DNA from: Lentimicrobiaceae bacterium
Lineage (GTDB): Bacteria; Bacteroidota; Bacteroidia; Bacteroidales; JAGONC01
Assembly (NCBI GenBank): GCA_030621075.1
Contig: JAUXII010000079.1
Coordinates: 1 to 5,770 of the forward strand
DNA length: 5,770 bases
Reading direction: 5' to 3'
This document shows positions 1 through 5,770 of the stretch, one piece after another (within the stretch, counting starts at the first letter, position 1; each line of letters begins with the position of its first letter). The notes beneath the pieces were generated by a model. The model did not search any database and had not been told where the DNA came from. It saw only the letters and a program-made list of their open reading frames with translations. A program made the position numbers and the translations under genes.

Positions 1-33
1 CCTCCGACTTCCCAACCTACAAGACATAAGATA

Positions 34-1419
34 TTGATCAGAACGATATTGTCGGTTTTGTTTTTGCTGGTCTTTACATATCCTGATAAGAACTTCGGCG
101 TACAATCATCTGTTGATCCGGAGATATTAACTTTAAATGAGCAAAAAGATTTATCATTTCTCTTTATCAGGGATAAATACAACCGTCTTGAATCATTGTT
201 AACTATTGCTCAGGAGGCTTATGGATTTCACGGAAGCGTACTTGTGGCAGTGGAAGGAAGCCTGGTATTTAATAAAACCATAGGTTATGCCAATTTTCGG
301 ACAAAGAAAAAGCTGACAAACGAGTCGGTTTTTCAACTTGCCTCAGTAAGCAAGCAGTTCATAGCCATGGCCATTATGATTCTCAAAGAGAGAGAATTTC
401 TTTCTTACGATGATGATATTCAGAAATATCTTCCGGATTTTCCCTATAATAAAATGACCATCCGTCACCTTTTAAATCACACTGCCGGGCTTCCAAATTA
501 TATGTGGCTCATTGAACATTATTGGCAACAAGACAGTATTCCTCCGGATAATGGCGATATGGTCAGGATGTTATCCGATCATAATCTGCCATTATATTTC
601 ACACCGGGACGCCGATTCGATTATTGCAACACAGGATATGCAGTTCTTGCATATCTAATTGAAGTAATTTCTAAAAAGTCAATCTCTGATTTTTTACAAG
701 ACAATATTTTTGATCCCCTGGAGATGTTCAATACATTTGCTTATTCCACTGCTGCAGATAAACCTCAAGAGGAGATACTCAATGGTTATTCCCGGTCGTG
801 GAGAAGATACAGAACAATTGGTAAATCGTTGCATGATGGTATTCTTGGCGATAAAGGGATTTACTCAACTACTTCCGATTTATTCAAATGGGACCAGGCA
901 TTATACAGTGAAAAACTGGTGTCCTATGCATCGCTTGAGGAGGCTTTCACAGCTGGAAAAGTGAGAAATAAATATGACATCCCTTATGGTTTCGGTTTCA
1001 GAATTAAAGAAACAGAAGAGGGGAAGGTAGTGTACCATTATGGAAGATGGGAAGGTTTCAGAACAGGTTTTTTGCGTTATACAGATCAAAAAAACACCAT
1101 CATTATTCTTAACCATACAAGCCTGAGAGGCTTAACCATATTCATAAACAGAATAAGAAAAATAATAACTGACTCTCCAAATAACCGTCCTGTTGAGCTA
1201 ATAGTTGAAAAAACTTTTAGTGGCGGAATTGAATATGCTGTGACGACATATAATAATCTAAAAAAGGATGATCCTTCCTTAGCAATTAACACAACACTTT
1301 TACTCGAAGTGGTTGATTATCTAAATTCCATCAATAAACCAGTGAAAGCTCGCCTCATTAAAGAACTATTTTTCACATTACACAACCAGGAGGAGGGTAA
1401 TATTTTAGCAGGTAAATAA
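34..1419 (+). CDS. Exported serine hydrolase, beta-lactamase / class C PBP-like family
   Basis: Predicted periplasmic or exported serine hydrolase of the beta-lactamase fold (Pfam Beta-lactamase). Residues 1-23 are hydrophobic (SVLFLLVF core) and look like a signal peptide without a lipobox cysteine. The catalytic signature is complete: SVSK at 104-107 (nucleophile Ser104, Lys107), YCN at 197-199, and HYG at 335-337 in the place of the KTG box. HTAGLP (149-154) and GDKGIYST (272-279) are also typical of the family. Residues from about 365 to 461 form a tail I cannot assign to a domain. The substrate cannot be read from sequence; esterase, D-amino-peptidase and peptidoglycan roles all occur in this family, and antibiotic resistance should not be assumed. 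The start is uncertain. TTG at 34 is the first usable codon in the window, but the frame is open to base 1 without ATG, GTG or TTG, so the true start may lie upstream. The gene converges on lptB. Confidence 0.85.
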   Translation: MIRTILSVLFLLVFTYPDKNFGVQSSVDPEILTLNEQKDLSFLFIRDKYNRLESLLTIAQEAYGFHGSVLVAVEGSLVFNKTIGYANFRTKKKLTNESVFQLASVSKQFIAMAIMILKEREFLSYDDDIQKYLPDFPYNKMTIRHLLNHTAGLPNYMWLIEHYWQQDSIPPDNGDMVRMLSDHNLPLYFTPGRRFDYCNTGYAVLAYLIEVISKKSISDFLQDNIFDPLEMFNTFAYSTAADKPQEEILNGYSRSWRRYRTIGKSLHDGILGDKGIYSTTSDLFKWDQALYSEKLVSYASLEEAFTAGKVRNKYDIPYGFGFRIKETEEGKVVYHYGRWEGFRTGFLRYTDQKNTIIILNHTSLRGLTIFINRIRKIITDSPNNRPVELIVEKTFSGGIEYAVTTYNNLKKDDPSLAINTTLLLEVVDYLNSINKPVKARLIKELFFTLHNQEEGNILAGK

Positions 1420-1445
1420 AATATTACTTATTCATTCGTAATGCT

Positions 1446-2171
1446 TTATCGCCTTAATTCAAAATTTTCTCCGAGGTATACTTTTCGCACATGCGGATCA
1501 CGTGCCAACTCTTCTGAAGTACCCGACTTCAGGATAGCGCCTTCAAATAATAAATAGGAACGATCGGTTATTGAAAGGGTTTCATGAACGTTATGATCAG
1601 TAATTAAAACGCCAATATTTCTATCTTTCAACTTAGTAACAATACCTTGAATATCTTCAACTGCAATAGGGTCAACACCGGCAAATGGTTCATCAAGTAA
1701 AATAAAACTGGGATTAACAGCGAGTGCCCTGGCAATTTCTGTTCTCCGGCGTTCTCCTCCTGACAAGGTTATTCCCATGCTTTTCCTAACATGTTCTAAG
1801 CCAAACTCAATAATTAATGATTCTAATTTTTGCTTCTGTTCATTTTTAGAAAGGTTTGTAAACTCAAGTACAGCACGGATATTATCTTCAACACTCAATT
1901 TCCTAAAAACAGATGCTTCCTGAGCAAGGTAGCCAATTCCCAATTGTGCACGTTTAAACATTGGTTCATGCGTTATCTCCTTATCGTCAATGTACACCCT
2001 ACCAGAAAGTGGCTTTATCAACCCAACAATAATATAAAAAGAAGTAGTTTTACCAGCACCATTAGGGCCAAGCAAGCCAACAATTTCTCCTTGCTTAACT
2101 TCAACGGACACATCCCTGACTACAGTCCTGCTTTTGTATTTTTTTACAATTTTATCTGTACGGAGTATCAT
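1446..2171 (-). CDS. lptB: LPS export ABC transporter ATP-binding protein LptB
   Basis: Cytoplasmic ATPase of the Lpt machine. In well-studied systems LptB dimerises under the membrane proteins LptF and LptG and drives lipopolysaccharide from the inner membrane onto the LptC-LptA bridge. All nucleotide-binding elements are visible in the 241 residues: Walker A GPNGAGKT (35-42), Q-loop Gln84 within [13 protein letters not shown], signature LSGGE (136-140), Walker B ILLDE (157-161) with catalytic Glu161, D-loop region AGVD (164-167) and switch His193 in TDHNV. The YLAQE.SVFRKL stretch, [11 protein letters not shown] and the C-terminal VYLGENF distinguish LptB from amino-acid importers of the LivF/LivG type. 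Length matches the family (about 240). The ATG lies 10 bases after the kdsD stop, with an A-rich leader and no Shine-Dalgarno, so it is probably translated from the kdsD transcript; I saw no separate promoter. No lptA, lptC, lptF or lptG is in the window. Confidence 0.95.
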   Translation of the reverse strand: MILRTDKIVKKYKSRTVVRDVSVEVKQGEIVGLLGPNGAGKTTSFYIIVGLIKPLSGRVYIDDKEITHEPMFKRAQLGIGYLAQEASVFRKLSVEDNIRAVLEFTNLSKNEQKQKLESLIIEFGLEHVRKSMGITLSGGERRRTEIARALAVNPSFILLDEPFAGVDPIAVEDIQGIVTKLKDRNIGVLITDHNVHETLSITDRSYLLFEGAILKSGTSEELARDPHVRKVYLGENFELRR

Positions 2172-2181
2172 TTCAATTTTT

Positions 2182-3147
2182 TCAAATAATTCCTTCTCTT
2201 AAGATGTCGTGCAGATGAATAATTCCTACGTACTTACTATTATCCAACACAAGCAGTTGAGTAATATTACTTTTTCTCATAATTCCCAATGCATCGGAAA
2301 CAAGTGTTTGTTGGTCGATGGTTTTTGGAGATTTGCTCATCACCTCATGTGCCTTCACTTTCTCCAAAGAGATATTTTTTTCCAACATTCGTCTTAAGTC
2401 GCCATCAGTAATAATACCCATCAGTTGACCATCGCTCATAACAGCAGTGGCCCCCAGCCTTTTCGATGATATTTCAATGATAACTTTTCTGATATTTTCA
2501 TTGTAATCCACCTGGGGAACCTGGTTATTTCGATACAAATCAGAAACCCTAAGGTATAGCTGTTTGCCCAAAGCACCACCAGGATGGAATTTTGCAAAAT
2601 CACTCACTAAGAACCCCCGATACTCAAGCAAGGCAACTGCGAGGGCGTCACCCATAACAAGCTGTGCTGTTGTACTGGACGTCGGGACTAAATTATTTGG
2701 ACATGCCTCCTTTACGACCGAAGCATTCATAATATAATCAGCGTGCATTGCCAGGTAAGAGTCAATGTTGCCAACAATACCAATCAGCTTGTTACCCAAG
2801 GTTTTAATCAGCTGCACCAATACTTTTATTTCCGGGGTGTTTCCACTTTTTGATACACAAATAATAACATCATCGTTATTTATCATCCCAAGATCCCCAT
2901 GGATAGCATCTGCGGCATGCATGAATATTGCCCGGGTACCGGTTGAATTTAATGTTGAGACGATCTTGGTAGAAATATTTGCACTTTTTCCAATGCCAGT
3001 AATAATCACACGGCCGGTTGAGTTGTAAATAAGTTTGATACATTTTACAAAGTCGTCATCAATACGGTCCTTAAGCGTTAATACAGCTTCCGCCTCATCA
3101 ATAATCGTTTGGATTGCAATCTGTTTTATTTGCTTGCTTGATTTCAA
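2182..3147 (-). CDS. kdsD: Arabinose-5-phosphate isomerase, KpsF/GutQ family (SIS + two CBS domains)
   Basis: Interconverts D-ribulose 5-phosphate and D-arabinose 5-phosphate, the first committed step towards Kdo for lipopolysaccharide; cytoplasmic. An SIS sugar-isomerase domain (about 35-175) carries GIGKSANIS (51-59), [12 protein letters not shown] (77-88), SKSGNT (99-104) and [10 protein letters not shown] (153-162). FHPGGALGK (187-195) follows, and then two CBS domains (about 204-257 and 268-318). Lys54, Glu106, Glu147 and His188 sit at a constant offset of five from the four residues reported as important in E. coli KdsD (Lys59, Glu111, Glu152, His193), so the enzyme should be active. 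The 321 residues match the family (about 320-330). The start is a TTG at 3147-3145: the frame is open upstream to a TAG at 3207-3205 but has no ATG or GTG there, and the first internal Met is residue 76, inside the SIS domain. Transcription probably comes from the promoter at 3220-3189, and lptB follows in the same unit. Confidence 0.93.
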   Translation of the reverse strand: MKSSKQIKQIAIQTIIDEAEAVLTLKDRIDDDFVKCIKLIYNSTGRVIITGIGKSANISTKIVSTLNSTGTRAIFMHAADAIHGDLGMINNDDVIICVSKSGNTPEIKVLVQLIKTLGNKLIGIVGNIDSYLAMHADYIMNASVVKEACPNNLVPTSSTTAQLVMGDALAVALLEYRGFLVSDFAKFHPGGALGKQLYLRVSDLYRNNQVPQVDYNENIRKVIIEISSKRLGATAVMSDGQLMGIITDGDLRRMLEKNISLEKVKAHEVMSKSPKTIDQQTLVSDALGIMRKSNITQLLVLDNSKYVGIIHLHDILREGII

Positions 3148-3188
3148 TTTTATTAATTTTTCAATTATTATTAAAGAGGGTTCAGGTG

Positions 3189-3220
3189 CAAAGGTAGTAT
3201 AACCCTATGAGTGTTCCAAA
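3189..3220 (-). promoter_or_regulatory. Bacteroidota-type promoter for kdsD-lptB
   Basis: On the minus strand, TTTG (3220-3217) is followed after 20 bases by TACCTTTG (3196-3189). This is an exact match to the primary sigma consensus of Bacteroidota (TTTG near -33, TAnnTTTG near -7). Transcription should start around 3183, giving a leader of roughly 35 bases before the TTG start at 3147. The octamer AGGTAGTA (plus strand) overlaps the -7 element at 3192-3199 and recurs at 3240-3247; whether that repeat matters is unknown. The position just upstream of kdsD supports the call, but no transcript data are available. Confidence 0.7.
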
Positions 3221-3263
3221 CGCATAATAATTCGGTTGTAGGTAGTAACGAAATCAGGTAAGA

Positions 3264-3271
3264 TATATTTG
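3264..3271 (+). promoter_or_regulatory. Second, weaker -7-like element upstream of recQ
   Basis: The same octamer TATATTTG occurs 62 bases upstream of the better recQ promoter candidate. It matches TAnnTTTG, but no TTTG lies at the expected distance; the nearest TTG (3236-3238) is about 25 bases away. It could be an upstream second promoter or simply a chance match in AT-rich DNA. Confidence 0.2.
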
Positions 3272-3274
3272 ATT

Positions 3275-3300
3275 AATATATTTTTTTAAAAAAATATATT
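3275..3300. repeat. Perfect 26-base A/T palindrome between divergent promoters
   Basis: Thirteen bases (AATATA then seven T) are followed directly by their exact reverse complement, centred between 3287 and 3288, with no G or C. The 14-base word made of AATATA, seven T and A occurs at 3275-3288 and again at 3293-3306, overlapping the right arm. Another run of eight T lies at 3315-3322. The tract sits upstream of both divergent genes. Plausible roles are upstream promoter elements, easily melted or bent DNA, or a site for an AT-binding nucleoid protein. It lacks a GC stem and no gene ends here, so it is not a terminator. Confidence 0.75.
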
Positions 3301-3301
3301 T

Positions 3302-3333
3302 TTTTAGAATATGGTTTTTTTTATCTATATTTG
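3302..3333 (+). promoter_or_regulatory. Candidate Bacteroidota-type promoter for recQ
   Basis: TATATTTG at 3326-3333 matches the -7 consensus TAnnTTTG exactly. The -33 element is imperfect: 20 bases upstream lies TTTT (3302-3305) in a T-run followed by AG, instead of TTTG. Transcription would start near 3340, leaving a leader of about 43 bases before the GTG at 3383. The location, strand and AT-rich upstream DNA are all suitable. It is divergent from the kdsD promoter, with about 106 bases between the two -7 elements' outer ends. Confidence 0.5.
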
Positions 3334-3382
3334 TATAAAAGGATTTTTAATACACTGGATATAAAACTAAGTTAACAGAAGC

Positions 3383-5584
3383 GTGCAAGGTATTGACAAA
3401 TATGGGCTACATAAAAATCTAAAAAAGTTTTTCGGATTTGATTCGTTCAAGGGAAGCCAGAAGGATATTATTCTTAATCTGCTTGATGACAAGCATTCAT
3501 TTGTTATCATGCCTACAGGTGGGGGGAAATCGTTGTGTTACCAGTTGCCATCATTGATCAAAGAAGGAACTTCAATTATAATCTCTCCTTTGATTGCCTT
3601 AATGAAGAATCAGGTTGATGCAATCCGGAACTTTGGTGCAAAACCCGGCATTGCACACTTTATGAATTCCTCATTATCGAAAGCTGAGATTCTTCAGGTA
3701 AAGGACGACCTTGTTAACGGTGTTACCAAATTACTTTATGTTGCACCTGAATCACTTACAAAACCTGAAAACGTTGCTTTCTTAAAAACCATCAATATTT
3801 CATTTTATGCCATTGATGAAGCTCATTGCATATCGGAATGGGGGCATGATTTCAGGCCGGAATACAGAAGAATACGCCCTATTATTGAAAGCATTGGTCA
3901 GGATGTTCCGATTATTGCCCTCACTGCGACTGCAACTGTAAAGGTACAACAGGACATCCAAAAGAACCTGATGATTTTGGATGCGGCTGTTTATAAAGCT
4001 TCTTTTGACCGCCCCAATTTATACTATGAGGTTCGCCAAAAAACCACTAATGTTGCTAAAGACATCATACGGTATATCAAATCCAACTCCGGGAAATCAG
4101 GTATTATCTATTGCTTAAGCCGGAAAAAAGTAGAAGAATTGGCAGAAACTTTAGTCGTTAATGGGATAAAAGCTCTACCATATCATGCAGGCCTTGATGC
4201 TCTGACACGCCGAACCAATCAGGATATGTTTCTTATGGAAGATGCTGATGTGATAGTGGCTACTATCGCTTTCGGTATGGGGATCGATAAACCTGATGTC
4301 CGATTTGTTATTCATCATGATATGCCAAAAAGTATTGAAGGCTACTACCAGGAAACCGGACGAGCAGGACGCGATGATGGCGAAGGCAATTGTATAGCCT
4401 TCTACAGTTACGATGATATTTTAAAATTAGAAAAATTCACAAAAGGCAAACCTGTTGCAGAACAGGAGATTGCCAAACAACTACTATTAGAAACTGTTGC
4501 ATATGCTGAATCATCTGTGTGCAGGCATAAATTGCTTCTTCATTATTTTGGAGAAGTGTACTCTACTCCAAATTGTGGATCATGCGATAACTGTCTTCAC
4601 CCTAAAACCAAATTTGAAGGCAAAGATTCCGTTAAACTTGCCCTTAAGGCTGTTTTAGAAGCTAAACAACTCTATAAAGCAAAGCATATCATTAATATTC
4701 TCATTGGGAAAAATACTGCTACCATTAAGTCTTTCAAACATAACAAGCTTAACGTTTTCGGACAAGGGGGGTATGAAACAGATAAATTCTGGAATGCTGT
4801 GATCAGGCAAACATTAATCGAAAGGCTTCTTATTAAAGATATAGAAAACTACGGTATTTTGAAGATGACAGAAGAAGGATTAAAATTTATTAAGAACCCT
4901 TACTCTGTTATGCTTACAAAGGATCACGACTATGAGAATCCTGATGAAGAGGATATTTTCATATCTGATGGAGTGCATAAAACGAGCACAACCGATCAAA
5001 CACTTTTTTCATTATTAAAGGATCTCCGAAAAGACATTTCCAGAAAAGAAAAGTTACCTCCTTTCGTAATCTTTCAGGATCCCTCTTTGGAAGATATGGC
5101 CATTCAATATCCGATCACGTTGGATGAAATGAAACAGATTACGGGTGTCGGAGCCGGAAAAGCACAAAAATATAGTACCCCATTCATCGAGCTTATCAAC
5201 CAATATGTTGAGGAAAATGAGATTTTACGACCAAACGACATGGTCGTAAAATCTGTCGTTAATAAATCAGGATTAAAAGTTTATATCATTCAAAATATTG
5301 ACCGGAAAATTGCACTTGAAGATTTAGCGAACTCAAAAAATCTTTCTTTAAGCGAGCTCTTATCTGAAATAGAAAGCATTGTATTGTCCGGTACAAAAAT
5401 AAATCTCAGTTATTATATAGATGAGTACGTTGATCCCTACCATCAAGAGGAAATCTACGAATATTTCAGTGATGCCGAATCTGATTCTATTAAAGATGCT
5501 TTGACTGAACTCGGCGAAGATGAATTCACTGAAAAAGAGATCAGATTAATGAGAATAAATTTTCTTTCAGAGCTCGGGAATTAA
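3383..5584 (+). CDS. recQ: ATP-dependent DNA helicase RecQ with C-terminal extension
   Basis: 3'-to-5' DNA helicase for recombination and stalled-fork repair. All helicase motifs are present: motif 0 with Gln26, I MPTGGGKS (43-50), Ia SPLIALMKNQ (68-77), II DEAHC (145-149), aromatic-rich loop SEWGHDFRPEY (151-161), III LTATAT (180-185), V ATIAFGMGIDKP (293-304) and VI QETGRAGRD (323-331), followed by Asp332 where E. coli has Gly. Zinc ligands are Cys380, Cys398, Cys401 and Cys404. A winged-helix RQC domain (about 415-510) and an HRDC domain (about 536-612) follow. Residues 616-733 extend past the roughly 610 residues of E. coli RecQ; from memory this tail is common in Bacteroidota and may hold a helix-turn-helix. 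The start is GTG at 3383: an in-frame stop at 3368-3370 excludes earlier ATG, GTG or TTG codons, and the sequence from MQGIDKYGL fits the RecQ N-terminus. The promoter is probably at 3302-3333, divergent from kdsD. Confidence 0.96.
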   Translation: MQGIDKYGLHKNLKKFFGFDSFKGSQKDIILNLLDDKHSFVIMPTGGGKSLCYQLPSLIKEGTSIIISPLIALMKNQVDAIRNFGAKPGIAHFMNSSLSKAEILQVKDDLVNGVTKLLYVAPESLTKPENVAFLKTINISFYAIDEAHCISEWGHDFRPEYRRIRPIIESIGQDVPIIALTATATVKVQQDIQKNLMILDAAVYKASFDRPNLYYEVRQKTTNVAKDIIRYIKSNSGKSGIIYCLSRKKVEELAETLVVNGIKALPYHAGLDALTRRTNQDMFLMEDADVIVATIAFGMGIDKPDVRFVIHHDMPKSIEGYYQETGRAGRDDGEGNCIAFYSYDDILKLEKFTKGKPVAEQEIAKQLLLETVAYAESSVCRHKLLLHYFGEVYSTPNCGSCDNCLHPKTKFEGKDSVKLALKAVLEAKQLYKAKHIINILIGKNTATIKSFKHNKLNVFGQGGYETDKFWNAVIRQTLIERLLIKDIENYGILKMTEEGLKFIKNPYSVMLTKDHDYENPDEEDIFISDGVHKTSTTDQTLFSLLKDLRKDISRKEKLPPFVIFQDPSLEDMAIQYPITLDEMKQITGVGAGKAQKYSTPFIELINQYVEENEILRPNDMVVKSVVNKSGLKVYIIQNIDRKIALEDLANSKNLSLSELLSEIESIVLSGTKINLSYYIDEYVDPYHQEEIYEYFSDAESDSIKDALTELGEDEFTEKEIRLMRINFLSELGN
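5220..5260. repeat. Nested perfect inverted repeats inside recQ
   Basis: AGATTTTACGACCA (5220-5233) and its exact reverse complement TGGTCGTAAAATCT (5241-5254) flank a seven-base spacer, AACGACA (5234-5240). That spacer is itself the exact reverse complement of TGTCGTT (5254-5260), immediately after the right arm. The pentamer ACGAC thus appears twice direct (5228, 5235) and twice inverted (5243, 5255). As RNA this gives a 14-bp hairpin with competing pairings. No U-run follows, so it does not look like an intrinsic terminator. It encodes residues 613-626, the linker between the HRDC domain and the C-terminal extension. Confidence 0.85.
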
Positions 5585-5613
5585 AATAACCAATAATATT
5601 AATAAAACATAAA

Positions 5614-5770
5614 ATGTCAAAATCGTCAATCGCCACAATTAGCTTAACTCTAAATATTATATTATTTATCGGTTTAGGGTACCTGTATTATCTTCACTTT
5701 TCAGTAAAAGATGATCCCTTTGAATCATCAAGGAAAACACCTGAAGCACCAGTATTAAAAAACTCAACCA
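5614..5770 (+). CDS. N-terminus of a membrane-anchored or exported protein, possibly OmpH/Skp-like (3' partial)
   Basis: An ATG at 5614 opens a frame that continues past the window end, giving 52 residues. It begins MSKSSIATISLTLN and then IILFIGLGYLYYLHF, so residues 7-27 form one hydrophobic segment, either a signal anchor or an uncleaved signal peptide, with a short basic N-terminus. It is followed by a polar, proline-containing stretch. The pattern of a short hydrophobic segment ending in YLHF resembles the OmpH family of Bacteroidota (periplasmic chaperone-like, related to Skp), but the diagnostic coiled-coil part is outside the window, so the product name is tentative. The start is 29 bases after the recQ stop, behind an A-rich leader (AATAAAACATAAA) without Shine-Dalgarno. 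No terminator or TAnnTTTG element lies in the gap, so it may be co-transcribed with recQ. Confidence 0.65.
   Translation, partial: MSKSSIATISLTLNIILFIGLGYLYYLHFSVKDDPFESSRKTPEAPVLKNST

Noticed and set aside
710..1292. Additional short frames overlapping the serine hydrolase on both strands
   Set aside because: They overlap conserved codons of the hydrolase, including GDKGIYST and HYG, and have no family resemblance.
34..1419. The serine hydrolase as an acquired beta-lactamase resistance gene
   Set aside because: The motifs fit the broad family of chromosomal serine hydrolases, no mobile element is nearby, and composition is like that of its neighbours.
1420..1445. Bidirectional terminator between the convergent hydrolase and lptB genes
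   Set aside because: Only a 5-bp ATTAC/GTAAT pairing (1423-1427 with 1438-1442) with a 10-base loop is visible, without GC content or a clear T-run, so support is too weak.
1830..2189. Plus-strand open frame opposite lptB
   Set aside because: It lies wholly antisense to a well-conserved gene, its translation shows no recognisable family, and it has no promoter or leader; a shadow frame.
2765..3028. Plus-strand open frame opposite kdsD (and a shorter one at 2209-2397)
   Set aside because: Both are antisense shadows of kdsD with no independent coding evidence.
3275..3322. T-rich palindrome as an intrinsic terminator or phage attachment site
   Set aside because: No gene ends towards it, the stem has no G or C, and no integrase, tRNA or other mobile gene is present.
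5220..5260. The recQ hairpin as a transcription terminator or inserted mobile repeat
   Set aside because: No T-run follows, the reading frame is uninterrupted, and the encoded peptide fits the RecQ family, so neither premature termination nor a recent insertion is supported.
1..5770. A previously undescribed multi-gene system (defence, CRISPR, toxin-antitoxin, secretion)
   Set aside because: Four of the five genes fall in known families with intact key motifs and housekeeping or envelope roles; the fifth is partial. No repeat array, small gene pair or RNA gene was found.

Overview
The window looks like an ordinary chromosomal stretch from a member of the Bacteroidota. The genus cannot be named from it. 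The basis is the AT-rich sequence, promoters matching the Bacteroidota pattern (TTTG, about 20 bases, TAnnTTTG), A-rich leaders without Shine-Dalgarno sequences, and a RecQ with a C-terminal extension of the kind I associate with this phylum.

Layout. Bases 34-1419 (+) encode an exported serine hydrolase of the beta-lactamase / penicillin-binding-protein fold; its true start may lie before the window. It ends 26 bases from the end of a convergent leftward pair: kdsD (3147-2182), the KpsF/GutQ-type arabinose-5-phosphate isomerase, followed after 10 bases by lptB (2171-1446), the ATPase of the lipopolysaccharide transporter. A 235-base intergenic region (3148-3382) separates kdsD from the divergent recQ. 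It holds a good leftward promoter for kdsD, one good and one weaker rightward promoter candidate for recQ, and a perfect 26-base A/T palindrome. recQ (3383-5584, +) encodes a complete 733-residue RecQ helicase. After 29 bases a membrane-anchored or exported protein begins (5614 onward) and runs off the window; it resembles the OmpH/Skp-like proteins of Bacteroidota.

How the genes work together. KdsD makes the precursor of Kdo, the inner-core sugar of lipopolysaccharide, and LptB powers lipopolysaccharide export, so the pair is a small envelope-biogenesis operon. RecQ is a DNA repair helicase and merely shares the divergent control region. The serine hydrolase and the OmpH-like protein act in the envelope or periplasm.

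I found no mobile element, CRISPR array, toxin-antitoxin pair, defence system or RNA gene. The least ordinary signals are a dense set of perfect inverted repeats inside recQ (5220-5260), the A/T palindrome between the divergent promoters, and non-ATG starts for up to three of the five genes. I do not think the window contains a new multi-gene system.
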